64,000 nucleotides of DNA, taken from assembly GCA_003971905.1 (NCBI GenBank), contig RSEE01000012.1:248001-312000 (forward strand). The letters run 5' to 3'. Below, piece after piece: positions 44,118 through 54,253 of the stretch (its first letter is position 1; the number at the start of each line of letters is the position of its first letter). The DNA comes from Moniliella sp. 'wahieum' (taxonomy: Eukaryota; Basidiomycota; Moniliellomycetes; Moniliellales; Moniliellaceae). Below the pieces are notes generated by a model that had not been told where the DNA came from, did no database searches, and saw nothing but the letters and a program-made list of their open reading frames with translations. The position numbers and the translations under genes were made by a program.

Positions 44118-44875
44118 AAGGCCGTGAGCGCGTGAGCCATGATTAGTGGGCGAATGGCCTGCGAGCGCCAATGGGTGCACGGTGGTTGGAATTTGGGGGT
44201 GCTAGGTACTGGTTGGTAGGTACTGGCTCCTGGCTGCGACGTGTCATGTGCCAGCCCACACCAGACGCCGCCCTCCTTGCTTGTTCCTGCAGGCCACCGC
44301 ATATTGCCGGGCATGTGGATGCGGCCGCTGGCGTGCGCTGCTGCGCTGCTGGCCCCTGCACCCTGCCTGCTGCCCGCCGCAGCACATCATCCATCACCCA
44401 TGCATCACCGGCCTCATCGATCTCATCCGGCCGTCCGATGGGACATGTCACATGTCACGCGTCCCCGTCACACTCACACATCACACGTCCCATGTCACAC
44501 CTGTCGCCCAACCCCGGCTGCGGCGAGCAGCGCACCCCAGCAGGACCACAATGCACAAAGACCCCAGCGGACTAGCGGAGAAAGGGACGGGTGGGCAGTG
44601 CGCTGCAGTGCGGGCCTGTCGGCGCCCCCGTGGCTGGGTGGCCCCACACTGCCCGTCTGCCTGCCCGATAAGCGCCGGATAAGGTTGGGTCTGAGTCGCC
44701 GCAAGGAGGCACACTGGTGCGGTGCCTGCGCTCCATTGGCGGCGGCCGACGCAGTGTTCAGCCTGCGCGCTCACTAGCTCACTGCCCCGTGGCACGAGCC
44801 TCGCGCGCCCAGTGGGCCGCTCCAGGCACCACTGCACTCTCGGGCGCTGCATGCGGTTTGCGCTCGCAGGCGTGG

Positions 44876-44882
44876 TATATAG
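44876..44882 (+). promoter_or_regulatory. Probable TATA box of the ammonium transporter
   Basis: TATATAG about 105 bases upstream of the ATG at 44987, followed by a C-rich leader. Confidence 0.5.
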
Positions 44883-44986
44883 CTTGGCCACACCCGTCTC
44901 CCCCGCCGCGCAAAAAAAGCCTCGCCCCGTGTCACCTCCATCGCTTTCTGCCGCCCCCGCCTCCCTCGGTCGTGCGCGCTCCCAGC

Positions 44987-46427
44987 ATGCTTGCCGACAC
45001 GTACAACGCCACCCTCACCCCGAGGGCAACATCCAGATCTGGGTCGATGGCACGCCGCAGGTGTACAACCTCGGCGACATTGCCTGGATCATCACGGCCT
45101 CGGCCCTGGTCATGCTCATGATTCCCGGTCTGGGCTTTTTCTATGGCGGCCTGCTGCGCCGCAAGAGCGCGCTGTCGATGATCTGGATGAGCATGGCCGT
45201 CATGGCCGTCGTGTTTGTCCAGTGGTTCTTCTGGGGCTTTTCCCTCGCGTTTTCCGAGACGGGATCGGCGTTCATTGGTGACCTGAGGCACTTTGGTTTG
45301 ATGAAGGTCGACCTCGGCCCGTCGGTCGGCTCGTCCAGTATCCCGTCGCTCTTGTTTTGTCTGTACCAGGGCATGTTTGCTGCCATCACGCCGGTGATTG
45401 CGTGCGGTGCGTTTGCCGACCGTGCGCGGCTCGGCCCGGTCCTGATCTTTACCTTTTGCTGGAGCACGATTGTGTACTCGCCGCTGGCCAACTCGACATG
45501 GAACAATGGCGTGGGCTGGGGCAACGTGATGGGCGGCCTTGATTTTGCGGGGGGCACACCGGTGCACACGTCTTCGGGCGTCGCGGCACTGGCCATCAGC
45601 TTGTTCCTGGGCAAGCGCTCGGGGTACGGTACTGAGCGCCTGGCTTACCGCCCATACAATGTATCGTACGTCGTGCTCGGCACCGTGTTCCTCTGGGTCG
45701 GCTGGATTGGATTCAACGGTGGCTCAGCCTTGGGCGCCAACCTGCGTGCGGTGCAAGCCACAATGGTTACCATTGTCGCCGCGGCCATGGGCGGGATCAC
45801 ATGGATGTTGTGGGATTACCGCTTGGAGCGCAAGTGGTCCACGGTGGGCTTTTGTTCGGGCGTGATTAGTGGTCTGGTCGCCATTACGCCCGCGTCGGGC
45901 TACGTCAGCACGCCCTCGAGTCTTGTCTTTGGCGTGGTGGGCGCGACAGTGTGCAACTTTGGCACGGGGCTCAAGACGTTGTTGCAGGTGGACGATTCGC
46001 TGGATATCTTTGCGGCGCATGCGATTGGCGGGGTGGCCGGCAACGTCATGACGCCCTCTTTGCCGACAACCGAGTCGCTTCCTTTGACTTGTCCGACCCC
46101 ATTGACGGCGGCTGGATCAACCACCACTACGTTCAATTGGGCTACCAATTGGCCGACTCGTGCTACGGCGTGGGCTGGAGCTTTGTCATGACCCTCATCC
46201 TCCTCTTCCTCATTGACCGCATTCCCTTCTGCTACTTCCGCGTCAGCGAGGAGGACGAGCTGCTGGGCATTGACCTGGCCCAGATTGGCGAGGAAGTCAT
46301 GTACCAACCCGTCGGGCCTGCTCCTACCAACGACACGCACCTCGCCGAGGTCGTCCTGGGCGATACCGACGGCCGCTCGCTTTCCACCGAAAAGGATGCT
46401 CCGGCACCTACGACCGCCACGCACTAA
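44987..46427 (+). CDS. Ammonium transporter, AMT/MEP family
   Basis: Imports ammonium across the plasma membrane. The start at 44987 (MLADTYNATLTP, then a one-base loss, GNIQIWVDGTPQVYN) gives the usual short extracellular N-terminus; an in-frame open stretch upstream is leader. Eleven hydrophobic segments are visible, including IAWIITASALVMLMIPGLGF, FFYGGLLRRKSALSMIWMS and VQWFFWGFSLAFSETGS. Family signatures: DFAGGTPVHTSSGVAALAIS with the first pore His, and DIFAAHAIGGVAGN with the second. After a frame break near 46050 the protein continues INHHYVQLGYQLADSCYGVG and ILLFLIDRIPFCYFRVSEED, ending in a Thr/Pro-rich cytoplasmic tail (stop 46425-46427). About 480 residues, normal for the family. 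I cannot say whether it is the Mep2-like sensor type. Confidence 0.9.
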
Positions 46428-46874
46428 GGCGCGAGACCCACGTCTCTTTGATTTCTTTCTTTTGCCTTTGTTTTCCCCGGCGAGCTTACCTCCTTTTCCT
46501 TTTCCTTTTGTCTGGCGCTCCTTGCTCCCCAATGTTGTCGCGGTTGCTTGTACGGTTTCGTGGATGTGTGCGACTCGCTCCTGCCGGATCACACGGTTCC
46601 TTTGGACCAATATATCCCCCTCTCTAGTTCCACGAATGTGCAAGATCAAGATGAGCCTGGCTTGAGTTTTAGCTATCGGTGGCGCGGTGGGCCGCATGGC
46701 ACTCTATCTCATATCATAGATCAGGCAGGTAGAGGTAGAATACGGCAGACAAAACAACGGTGCCATGCAATGGTTCTGGGGCAGTCCTGGAGGGAAAGGA
46801 AAGGAACGGATAAGATGGCGCGGCTCGACTGGGGCTCGGCCCGGCGCTAGCTCGGGACAACAAGACCGGCATGG
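46428..46874. other. Intergenic, convergent 3' ends
   Basis: About 450 bases between the ammonium transporter and BIO2. Only 3' flanks, no gene seen. Confidence 0.5.
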
Positions 46875-48320
46875 CTACGCCGTGTCCGCGACGCCAGCCA
46901 GGTCGGGCTTGAGGCCGAGACCCGGTTGGTCCTGGATGTGCACGCCGTCCTGGCTGCGCTTCGTGCAAGCAGTCGACGAGTCGGGTGGGCCTGTCGCCCT
47001 CGACGCCGCATGCGGCTGCATCACCTTCTCTTCAAACGAGCCCATGCCGCGCATGCCCCAGCGCGCCAGCATCGCCTTGTCCACCTCCCAACTCGACGTG
47101 GGCGTCGTCAACATCCGTTCTCCCGTAAAGATTGCGTTGGCGCCGGCCAAAAACGCAAATGCCTGTTCCGACTCGGTGTACATGTGACGCCCCGCCGCCA
47201 GCCGAATGATCGAGGTGGGCAAGACGAGGCGAGCGGTAGCAATGGTGCGCAGCATGGTTTGGAAGTCGGTGGGCTAGCAAGGCCAAGCGGAAGCGGAAAC
47301 GGAAGCGGAAGCAGAAGTGGAGTTAGCGCGGTACCAAGGTTATAGGTGAAGGGGGAGGAGAGGTGGGGAAGGAGTTCGAGTCAGCGTGGGAGTCTGGAGA
47401 TACGTACCTCGTTCTCGGCCATGGGCGTGCCCGGGATGGCCACCAGCGCATTGACGGGGAACGATTCGGGAGGTTCGGGCAGGCGGGACATTTCCCAAAT
47501 CAGGCCCACCCGGTCCTCCTTTTCTTCGCCGAGGCCGAGAATGCCGCCGGAGCAGACAGAGATGCCAGCTTGGCGCGCATTGTTGATCGTCTCGATCCGG
47601 TCGTCGTAGGAGCGGGTGGTGACGACTTTGCTGTAGTACTCGCGCGAGGTGTCGAGGTTATGGTTGTAAGCGGTCAAGCCGGCCTGTTTGAGCTGCGCCG
47701 CCTGTTCGGGCGTCAACATGCCCAGCGTCGTGCACACTTCCATGTCCATCGCCCGGATACCACGGACCATATCGAGGATACGGTTGAACCCACGCTTACG
47801 TCCACCCACTTCCCGCCACGCTGCGCCCATGCAAAACCGTGTCGAGCCATTGGCTTTGGCCCTGCGCGCCTCGGCCAGGACCGAGTCGACGTCCGACAAG
47901 GGCGTCGCGCCGGATGACGTGTCGTACTTGGACGACTGGGAGCAGTAGCCACAGTCCTCACTGCAGCCGCCCTCCTTGATGTTCATCAACGTGCACAGTT
48001 GCATCGCCGCCGGGTCGTGGTGGGCGCGATGCACGCTCGCCGCGCGCGAAAGACAAGGTCGAGCAACGGACCATTGTACAGCTCATCCACTTCGTCGCGC
48101 GTCCACTCCCGCCGCGACGGCAGCTCCGTCGGCGCACCACCCTCGTGGGCCAGCGCGGCGTCCGGGTGGACAGCTGCGTCGGCACCGCATGCAGGCTGGC
48201 GGCGTGGGAGGTGAAGCTGCGGCGGGCGGCGGCGGGGGCGAGGAGCAGAGGCGAGCGCGCCAGGGCGCTCGTGGCGGCGGCGGCCAGGGCAGGCGAGCGG
48301 GGCGCAAGGCGAGAGAGCAT
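46875..48320 (-). CDS. BIO2: Biotin synthase (radical SAM, mitochondrial)
   Basis: Inserts sulfur into dethiobiotin to form biotin, using a SAM-binding [4Fe-4S] and a [2Fe-2S] cluster. The start at 48320 gives MLSRLAPRSPALAAAATSAL, an Arg/Ala-rich mitochondrial presequence. After a frame change the protein shows SRREWTRDEVDELYNGPLLD-like sequence, then GGCSEDCGYCSQSSKYDTS with the radical-SAM CxxxCxxC motif, STRFCMGAAWREVGGRKRGF, YNHNLDTSREYYSKVVTTRS, ISVCSGGILGLGEEKEDRVG and NALVAIPGTPMAENE. Intron 47274-47407 (134 nt, with GGAAGC repeats) joins it to PTDFQTMLRTIATARLVLPT and IIRLAAGR, a conserved C-terminal motif with the [2Fe-2S] Arg. It ends at 46875 (KPDLAGVADTA). Divergent from ADO1. 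Confidence 0.92.
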
Positions 48321-49357
48321 GGGGGAGGCAGCCCAGGGGGAGGCGAACGGGGGGGCGCAGGCGGAGGAGCTCGCGAGAGAGAGGGAGAGGGGAGAGGCAG
48401 ATGGGATGGGATGGGGTGGGCTGTCTGTCTGTCTGTCTTCCTGCGATAGCCTGCGGCCCTATTCACTGCCTAGCCTCCTGGCCCCGCCAGCCAGAGCCCC
48501 AGAGCCAGCGCCAGGCAAACGACGGGCGGCTTGAAACTTTTGGGCGTCTCTCTCCTGCGGATGGACGCATGCATGATGCATGATGCATGCCATGGGTGAT
48601 CAGCTGATCTCCGGACGCCGGGGGAAACCATCCACCTGCCCACAGTGTCCCAGTGCGGCCCCCCGCCGCAGCCCCAAAAACGCTGCGCCTCGGCAAGCTG
48701 GGCGAGTACGCTGCCGGGAACCGGACATCGATACTCGAAAACTGCCCCTCAGGCCTGACCGCCTGACCTCAGGCCTCACCCGCTTCCAAACCGGCAAGCT
48801 CCCCTCTCCCGCCTCGTCTTCTTCTGCGCACGGCCCGCTCGCCTAGCGACTGGCCCGCCGATGAACGAGTGCTAATACGACGTGCCTCACCCTCCAGGCC
48901 TCCGGCCCCAGAGCCACCAGGGACAGACAGCTTGGCCTGACCACCTGAGCATCCCCAACATCCACATTGGTGCGGCGGCCTCAATAACCTTCTCTGGCCA
49001 AACCAAGCGACCCACCCCGCCCGCACTTGACCGAGGCTCGGGGGCGAGACGAAAGCATGCGTCCTCTCGGTGGTCGGCTTGGCAATCTTCCCTGTGCCTC
49101 TCTCTGGTTTCCAGGCCTACCCGGCGCTAACCGCTACCAGCCACCCGCTAAGCGGTACCACCTTACCTGCGGCTGACGCTTATTATTAACCCGGAAAAAA
49201 AAATCAATTAGTGCAAAAAAAATCACCCTCTCACACACCCACACGTGGCCAAGATAGAATCTGTGTGAAAGTTGAAACTGCCGTTGCCGCCCGGTCTGCC
49301 TTCTTCTTTTCCACACCACCTTCTCCCAGTTTTCCTCCTCCTCTGCTTTCCCTCACC
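48321..49357. promoter_or_regulatory. Divergent promoter region between BIO2 and ADO1
   Basis: About 1 kb without a supported gene. TGCATGA words are iterated at 48567-48594 and CAGGCCTGA-type words at 48747-48780. A/T runs at 49190-49222 and a C/T-rich leader precede ADO1. Confidence 0.5.
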
Positions 49358-50509
49358 ATGACTGGCGGTAACTTTGAATTCGTTGCTATGGGCAACCCCC
49401 TGCTTGACATGCAGCTGCGAGATGGCGAGAAGGTGCTGGAAAAGTACTCGCTCAAGGCCAACGATGCGATTCTGGTCGCGCCCGAGCAAGAGAGCATCTA
49501 CGACTATGTCAAGGAGCACTACAAGATCAACTATGTGGCCGGTGGTGCGGCAGAACGCCGCGCGTGCTGCCCAGTACATTCTCCCGCCAAGACGACGGCC
49601 TACATTGGCTGTGTGGGGAAGGACGACTTGGCTGACCAACTGCGTGCGGCCAATGCCAAGGAAGGCCTCGAGTCGGCTTACCAGGTGGTGGAGGACACGC
49701 CGACGGGTTCGTGCGCCGTCGTGCTCACCGGCACGGACCGCTCGCTTGTTACCCGCCTCGGTGCCGCGGAGAAGTTCTCTCCGTCCCACTTGGCCAAGCC
49801 GGAGATTCAATCCCTGCTCGAGGGCGCCAAGATGTTCTACCTCGGTGGTTTCTTCCTCACCCATGGCGAGGAGAGTGCACTCACGATGGCCAAGGTGGCG
49901 CTGAAGAACAAGGTGGTACGTATGCGATTTCCAGCGTTGCTTCCTAGAACGGTGGTGCTAACCACAGTGTCTGTGCGATTGTCCTTTCTTCCTGTCCTTG
50001 CCGTTTGTGCGCTGCAGCCGTTTACGATGAACCTGTCGGCGCCGTTTATCCCGCAGTTCTTCACCAAGCAGGTGGATGCGCTGATCCCGTACGTGTCGGT
50101 GCTGTTTGGCAACGAGACGGAGTTTGAGGCGTACGCACAGGCGCACAACCTGCCCGCGGGCTCGACGTTGGCGCAGATTGCCCAGCACATTGCCGACTTG
50201 CCGACCGAGTTTGATTCGGCCGAGGCGTCGCCGCTGCGCCGCCTCGTCATCTGCACCCACGGTTCCGAGCCGACGATCGTTGCCCAGCAGGGCCACACGT
50301 CGCAGCTCACCATTCCGACCGAGCAGGTGGCAAAGGCCGACATTGTCGACACGAACGGGGCCGGGGATGCGTTTGCGGGCGGTGCGCTGGCGGCGCTGCT
50401 GCTGGGCAAGTCGGTGCCGGAGGCGGTGAAGGCGGGCCAGGCGCTGGGTCGGATGTGCATTGGGCAGGACGGCCCGCAGCTCAAGTTCCCCAAGGAACAG
50501 GTGCTGTAA
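49358..50509 (+). CDS. ADO1: Adenosine kinase
   Basis: Phosphorylates adenosine to AMP, supporting purine salvage and the methylation cycle. A pfkB/ribokinase-fold enzyme. The start at 49358 gives MTGGNFEFVAMGNPLLDMQL, where GNPLLDM is the substrate-binding start of the family. AILVAPEQESIYDYV, TAYIGCVGKDDLADQLRAAN, TGSCAVVLTGTDRSLVTRLG and FYLGGFFLTHGEESALTMAK follow. Intron 49916-50017 (102 nt) joins KNKV to PFTMNLSAPFIPQFFTKQVD. The C-terminal signature ADIVDTNGAGDAFAGGALA carries the catalytic Asp and the anion hole. It ends at 50507-50509 (KFPKEQVL). Spliced length is about 349 residues, standard for the family. Near 49552 and 49588 three single-base losses cancel each other, hiding the motif VAGGAAQNAARAAQYILPP. 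Confidence 0.94.
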   Translation: MTGGNFEFVAMGNPLLDMQLRDGEKVLEKYSLKANDAILVAPEQESIYDYVKEHYKINYVAGGAAERRACCPVHSPAKTTAYIGCVGKDDLADQLRAANAKEGLESAYQVVEDTPTGSCAVVLTGTDRSLVTRLGAAEKFSPSHLAKPEIQSLLEGAKMFYLGGFFLTHGEESALTMAKVALKNKVVRMRFPALLPRTVVLTTVSVRLSFLPVLAVCALQPFTMNLSAPFIPQFFTKQVDALIPYVSVLFGNETEFEAYAQAHNLPAGSTLAQIAQHIADLPTEFDSAEASPLRRLVICTHGSEPTIVAQQGHTSQLTIPTEQVAKADIVDTNGAGDAFAGGALAALLLGKSVPEAVKAGQALGRMCIGQDGPQLKFPKEQVL

Positions 50510-51257
50510 GGCGCGGGCGCAATGTGTGCTCTCCTCCCCTGTTGCTGCTTTGACTCTCGATGGACTCAACCTCCATGCCCGGCTGTGAGCCGACGACATA
50601 TTCTGTACTGCATTCACCACTGCACCCGTTTTCGCTGGGCCTGGGAGTGGGTAGGAGGTAGCGCGTAGGGCGAAGGACACGCGAAGCCTGATTAATGGCT
50701 GGGGGGGGAAAAGGCGATTGAAGGTTGAACGTTGGTACGTTGTTGAACGTTTGAACTGTGGTTGAACGTGGGAGACGGCGTGGGAAGGGGGGGCCGGGGG
50801 CCAGTGCAGCTGAGGGCGCCGCCGCACGCGGGCAGTGCCCCGATCAGCAGCGCCACAAGCGATGGCAGGCAGCCGAGCAGTGTGGGCGAGCAGTGCAGCT
50901 GCAGGCGCGCATGGCCCCGCCGCAGCCCACACCGCATGGGGGCAGTGGCGGGGCGCCCAGCATTAGGCAGCGCACTAGGCTGCATCGCACGCCATCATGC
51001 ATCATGCATCGCATGTCACACATGTCACATGCCTCTGCCTGTGCGATCGAATGCACCCACTCTGGCACCCCACCCGTCCGCATCATGCATCCCCCTCGTC
51101 CAGCCCAGAATCATCGGCATCATCCGTCTGCACACCTGGGTTAGGTGCTGGTGCGCACTGCTGCGGCCAGCGCCGTCGCCCACACGCACAACACCGCCTG
51201 CGCTCCTCCACACCCCTCAGCGCCATCGCCCCCAGCGCCTCCCCGGGCTCTGGCCGC
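50510..51257. promoter_or_regulatory. Upstream region of the Srf1-like gene
   Basis: About 750 bases without a supported gene. GTTGAAC words at 50718-50770, then TGCATGA and CATGTCA words at 50993-51033. Confidence 0.5.
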
Positions 51258-53304
51258 ATGCCCCCCCTGTCCTCCGTCAACACCGTCCCGCCCTGGGCCC
51301 TGGCTGCCGACCAGGCCGCCGACGACATCGACCTCGCCCCCGACACGCCCAGCGCCCCCCCCTGCGCGCCCCCCCGCCCCCCGCCGACCCCACCAGCTCA
51401 GGCCACTACTCCTTCCGCCCCTCCTCCGCCGCCGCCGCCGCTGACCCCGACCCCGCCTTCGCCATCCCCCGCACCCAGTCCCCGAGCCCAATCCAGCCCC
51501 CCCACCCCCCGCCTCCCCGACCCCGCCCCCGAGCATGCTGTCTCGTCCCCTTACCCCCACCGCTCCTCCACCGGCCCCCCGAACCAGCTTTCATCCACCT
51601 CCTCCCCCACCCCGCCCGCCCGTACGACAGAGGCTGCACCGCCTCCGCCAAAGGCTCAGCGAGTACCACGCCGCCGACGACTCGAGCGCAGTCAGCGACG
51701 ACTACGATCCCAACTACGAGGACATTTCCGACGATGAGATCCACGAGCCGCGCGCGTCGTCCCACCGCCGCGCGCATGGCATGTCCCATGTGTCCAGTAC
51801 CCGGCCCATTGACCGTTCCCGGTCGCTGGACCAGAATCGGTTTACCTGGGACAAGGACGAGTGGCTGACGGCCACCTTGCGCATGTCGCCCGCCGAACGA
51901 AGACGATTGGGCCATGAGATCCGCAATGCCTTGGCCAATTCTGGTTCGTACTGGGCCAAGCGACGGCAGCGCAAAAAGTTGCGACAGCAAATGCGCGCCG
52001 GAGGCGGCACGAGCGATCCCAACGATAGTTTCCAGCCTATGAACTTGGCCATTGAAGCAGCTCACACGTTTGGTTCCAAAGCATTTACCGGACGTGAGCC
52101 ACCCAAGTACACCCGTTCTCGACCTGTCCCGCTCGAACCAATTCAACACCCTGACGCACCCATGCTCGCTACCCTCCCGCCCCGCCTCCCTGCTTCCGAT
52201 CGCCGTGCCCCTTCTTCCTCCCCCTTCGACCGATTGGAGGAGGAGGAGGAAGGGGCAGTGGGTCAGCCACGCTCCTCGGTCGAATCGCCCCGATGGGGGC
52301 CTGGCGACTCCCGTGTCCATCTGGCCCGAATGAGCGGGTTGCATATGGGACCGAGCCACGAGGAGGGGGAGCCAGAGTTGGTCCACGAACGCTTTTCGGA
52401 AAAGAATGTGTACACACGTCGTCAAGCCAGCGACGAAAAGTGGAACACGCCCTGGCAACCACAAATGAACGAGGGCATCTCGCGATCCAACACGGGCTGG
52501 TCTTCTCACCAAGACGGCAGGTTCCCGCTGCATTGGATGCGTCACCATGGCTGGGGCGGCGGCGATGACGAGACGGGGTTCGGGTATGGGTATGGGCAAA
52601 AAAAGAAAAAGGGACGGGGTCGATTGACGTCTTGGGCGTGGTGGCGTGGCTTTTTGTTGCACAATCCATTTGCCCCGCTCTTTATCCGCTCGATCAACTT
52701 GGTGATTACCACGAGCACCTTGGCTGTCGCCACGCGCGAACGGCAAACTCTGCACGCCGAAGGGGTAGAGACAATTGTCGGTGTCAGTCCGTTGCTCGGC
52801 ATCATCTTTGCTCCCCTCACGCTCGCCCACATTTTCTTTCAAGTTTGGCTCGAGTACTTTGGTCGACCGATTGGGCTCTGGAGCGTACGGTCCAAATTGT
52901 TTGGCACCAGCATTGAGATCATCTTTGTTGGTATGTGGTCCGCCGAGATGGCACTAGCCTGGGATAACTACTTCACCACCCCCAGTAGAGAGTTGCCTCC
53001 GCACCGGCGCGGTTATATTCGACGTCTCCAGTGCTTTCTTATCGGTCTTTCCTTCATCAGCTTGTTCACCTACATGATCACCCTAATCGTACGTCCCTTA
53101 GATCCTTCTCCTCTTCCTCTTCCTCTTCCTCTTCCTCTTCCTCTTCCTCTTCCTCTTCCTCTTCCCTTCTTCCCGACCTGTCTCCGCTGCGGTACGGCAC
53201 CTGGAGCAGCTCGAACTGCACTGACGAACGTCTGTTGTCTCCAGCTGAGTCTCTTCCGCATCTTTGTCCGCGTCTCGGGTGGTTCTACCTCCGACGCGCA
53301 TTGA
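51258..53304 (+). CDS. Srf1-like (regulator of phospholipase D) membrane protein
   Basis: The N-terminal 400 or so residues are disordered: Pro-rich from MPPLSSVNTVPPWALAADQA (51258), then, after a frame change near 51650, acidic (DDYDPNYEDISDDEIHE) and charged. The C-terminal part has four or more membrane segments: LHNPFAPLFIRSINLVITTS, GVSPLLGIIFAPLTLAHIFF, IIFVGMWSAEMALAWDNYF and FLIGLSFISLFTYMITLI. The sequence WLEYFGRPIGLWSVRSKL between them matches the fungal Srf1 family, which in yeast modulates the phospholipase D Spo14. Intron 53089-53244 (156 nt, containing a CTTCCT repeat) joins TLI to LSLFRIFVRVSGG, with a stop at 53302-53304. The membrane half is in one intact frame. The family call is from pattern memory only. 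Confidence 0.65.
53111..53165 (+). repeat. CTTCCT hexanucleotide array inside an intron
   Basis: About nine tandem CTTCCT units within intron 53089-53244 of the Srf1-like gene. If the intron were retained they would encode Pro-Leu repeats in frame. Confidence 0.9.
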
Positions 53305-54253
53305 ATATCGAATCTCGATGCCAATCCGTCCGGTTGGTCCATTCTTTTCCAGGCTCGGGCCCCATCGCATCTGCATCAGTGCGCTTCTCGTGCAGACCAT
53401 TCTCTTTTTTGCTCCTTATTTCATCAGTCATCCCTGGGTCCTTCCCCCCACGCTCACTTATCCTTCCTCCCAGCACGTACGTACGTCCTGCAGGGGCGGT
53501 ACACTCTATTCTATTCTTTGCCTGCGCATGCACATCCCGGCATGCCGTGGAGTCCCATCATACTGTGCATACTGTGCATACTGCGCAGACCACAGACGTA
53601 TACCAGCATGATGCATGCCTCGACCGCTCTGTCCAGCGAGCAGTAAGCAAAAGTAGACGGAGTCCTGAATACTGAGTACTGATGAAGAGATCGCTGACCA
53701 CATCCGCTCTGGTCGGGGAGGGACCCGCACAGGCCCAATCATGAATCACATCACGCTAGGATCGCCGGGGAGGGGGAGCGGCTGCGCTCCCGTGGATGCC
53801 GTAGGCAGTACAGTTCGGATCGGGATCACGCAGATTCCGGCTCTTCCTCCTAGGGGTATACAGGGGGATGGGGAGTAAGTGGATGTGGTGGTGTGGTGGA
53901 GTCGGGCTATCGCAATGTGAAGGATGAAGAATCGATGGAGGCGCCAAGCTAAGCGTGGCGGCAGTAGCACTGGGCTTTTCTTGGGGCTGCAAGACGTGCT
54001 TGGTTGACTTAAGTGGACAAATGTCACGCGTTGGCTGTGCACTGAGCTTGAGCGTTCAGATTTCCGCGCACTAGTCCTGGGTGCTGCACTGGGGGTGCTT
54101 ATCAGTCCTGCTGTCTGTTAATCGACACTCTGGGCGACAGATCAATCACCTGGGCTGACGCCATCAGCCCAGCTCTCTGTTGCACCTATATCAACCCGCC
54201 TCGGCCACCCCGCCCATGTGCCCATATCCCCCTCACCCCCTGGCTCCCACACC
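53305..54253. promoter_or_regulatory. Intergenic between the Srf1-like gene and the EamA transporter
   Basis: About 950 bases, no supported gene. CATACTGTG words at 53562-53590 and a TACTGAG pair at 53668-53683. The EamA gene's leader is C-rich. Confidence 0.5.

Larger units (their letters stand above)
42079..44986. promoter_or_regulatory. Long intergenic region dense in short iterated words
   Basis: About 2.9 kb without a supported gene, the longest gene-free stretch here. It contains GGCCTGA iterations (42534-42564), a TACTGAG word (42634-42645), a 33-base GTGACTA array with palindrome (42859-42891), GTTAAAC heptamers (42906-42941), CTTGAAG words (43107-43135), CATGTCA words (43304-43323, 44443-44461), TGCATGA words (43510-43535), GGTTACC words (43687-43709) and an AATCTC microsatellite (44067-44117). 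The ammonium transporter promoter is at its right end. Confidence 0.6.

Noticed and set aside
44722-44986. In-frame extension upstream of the ammonium transporter
   Set aside because: Includes the probable TATA box and C-rich leader; MLADTYNATLTP is the normal length N-terminus.
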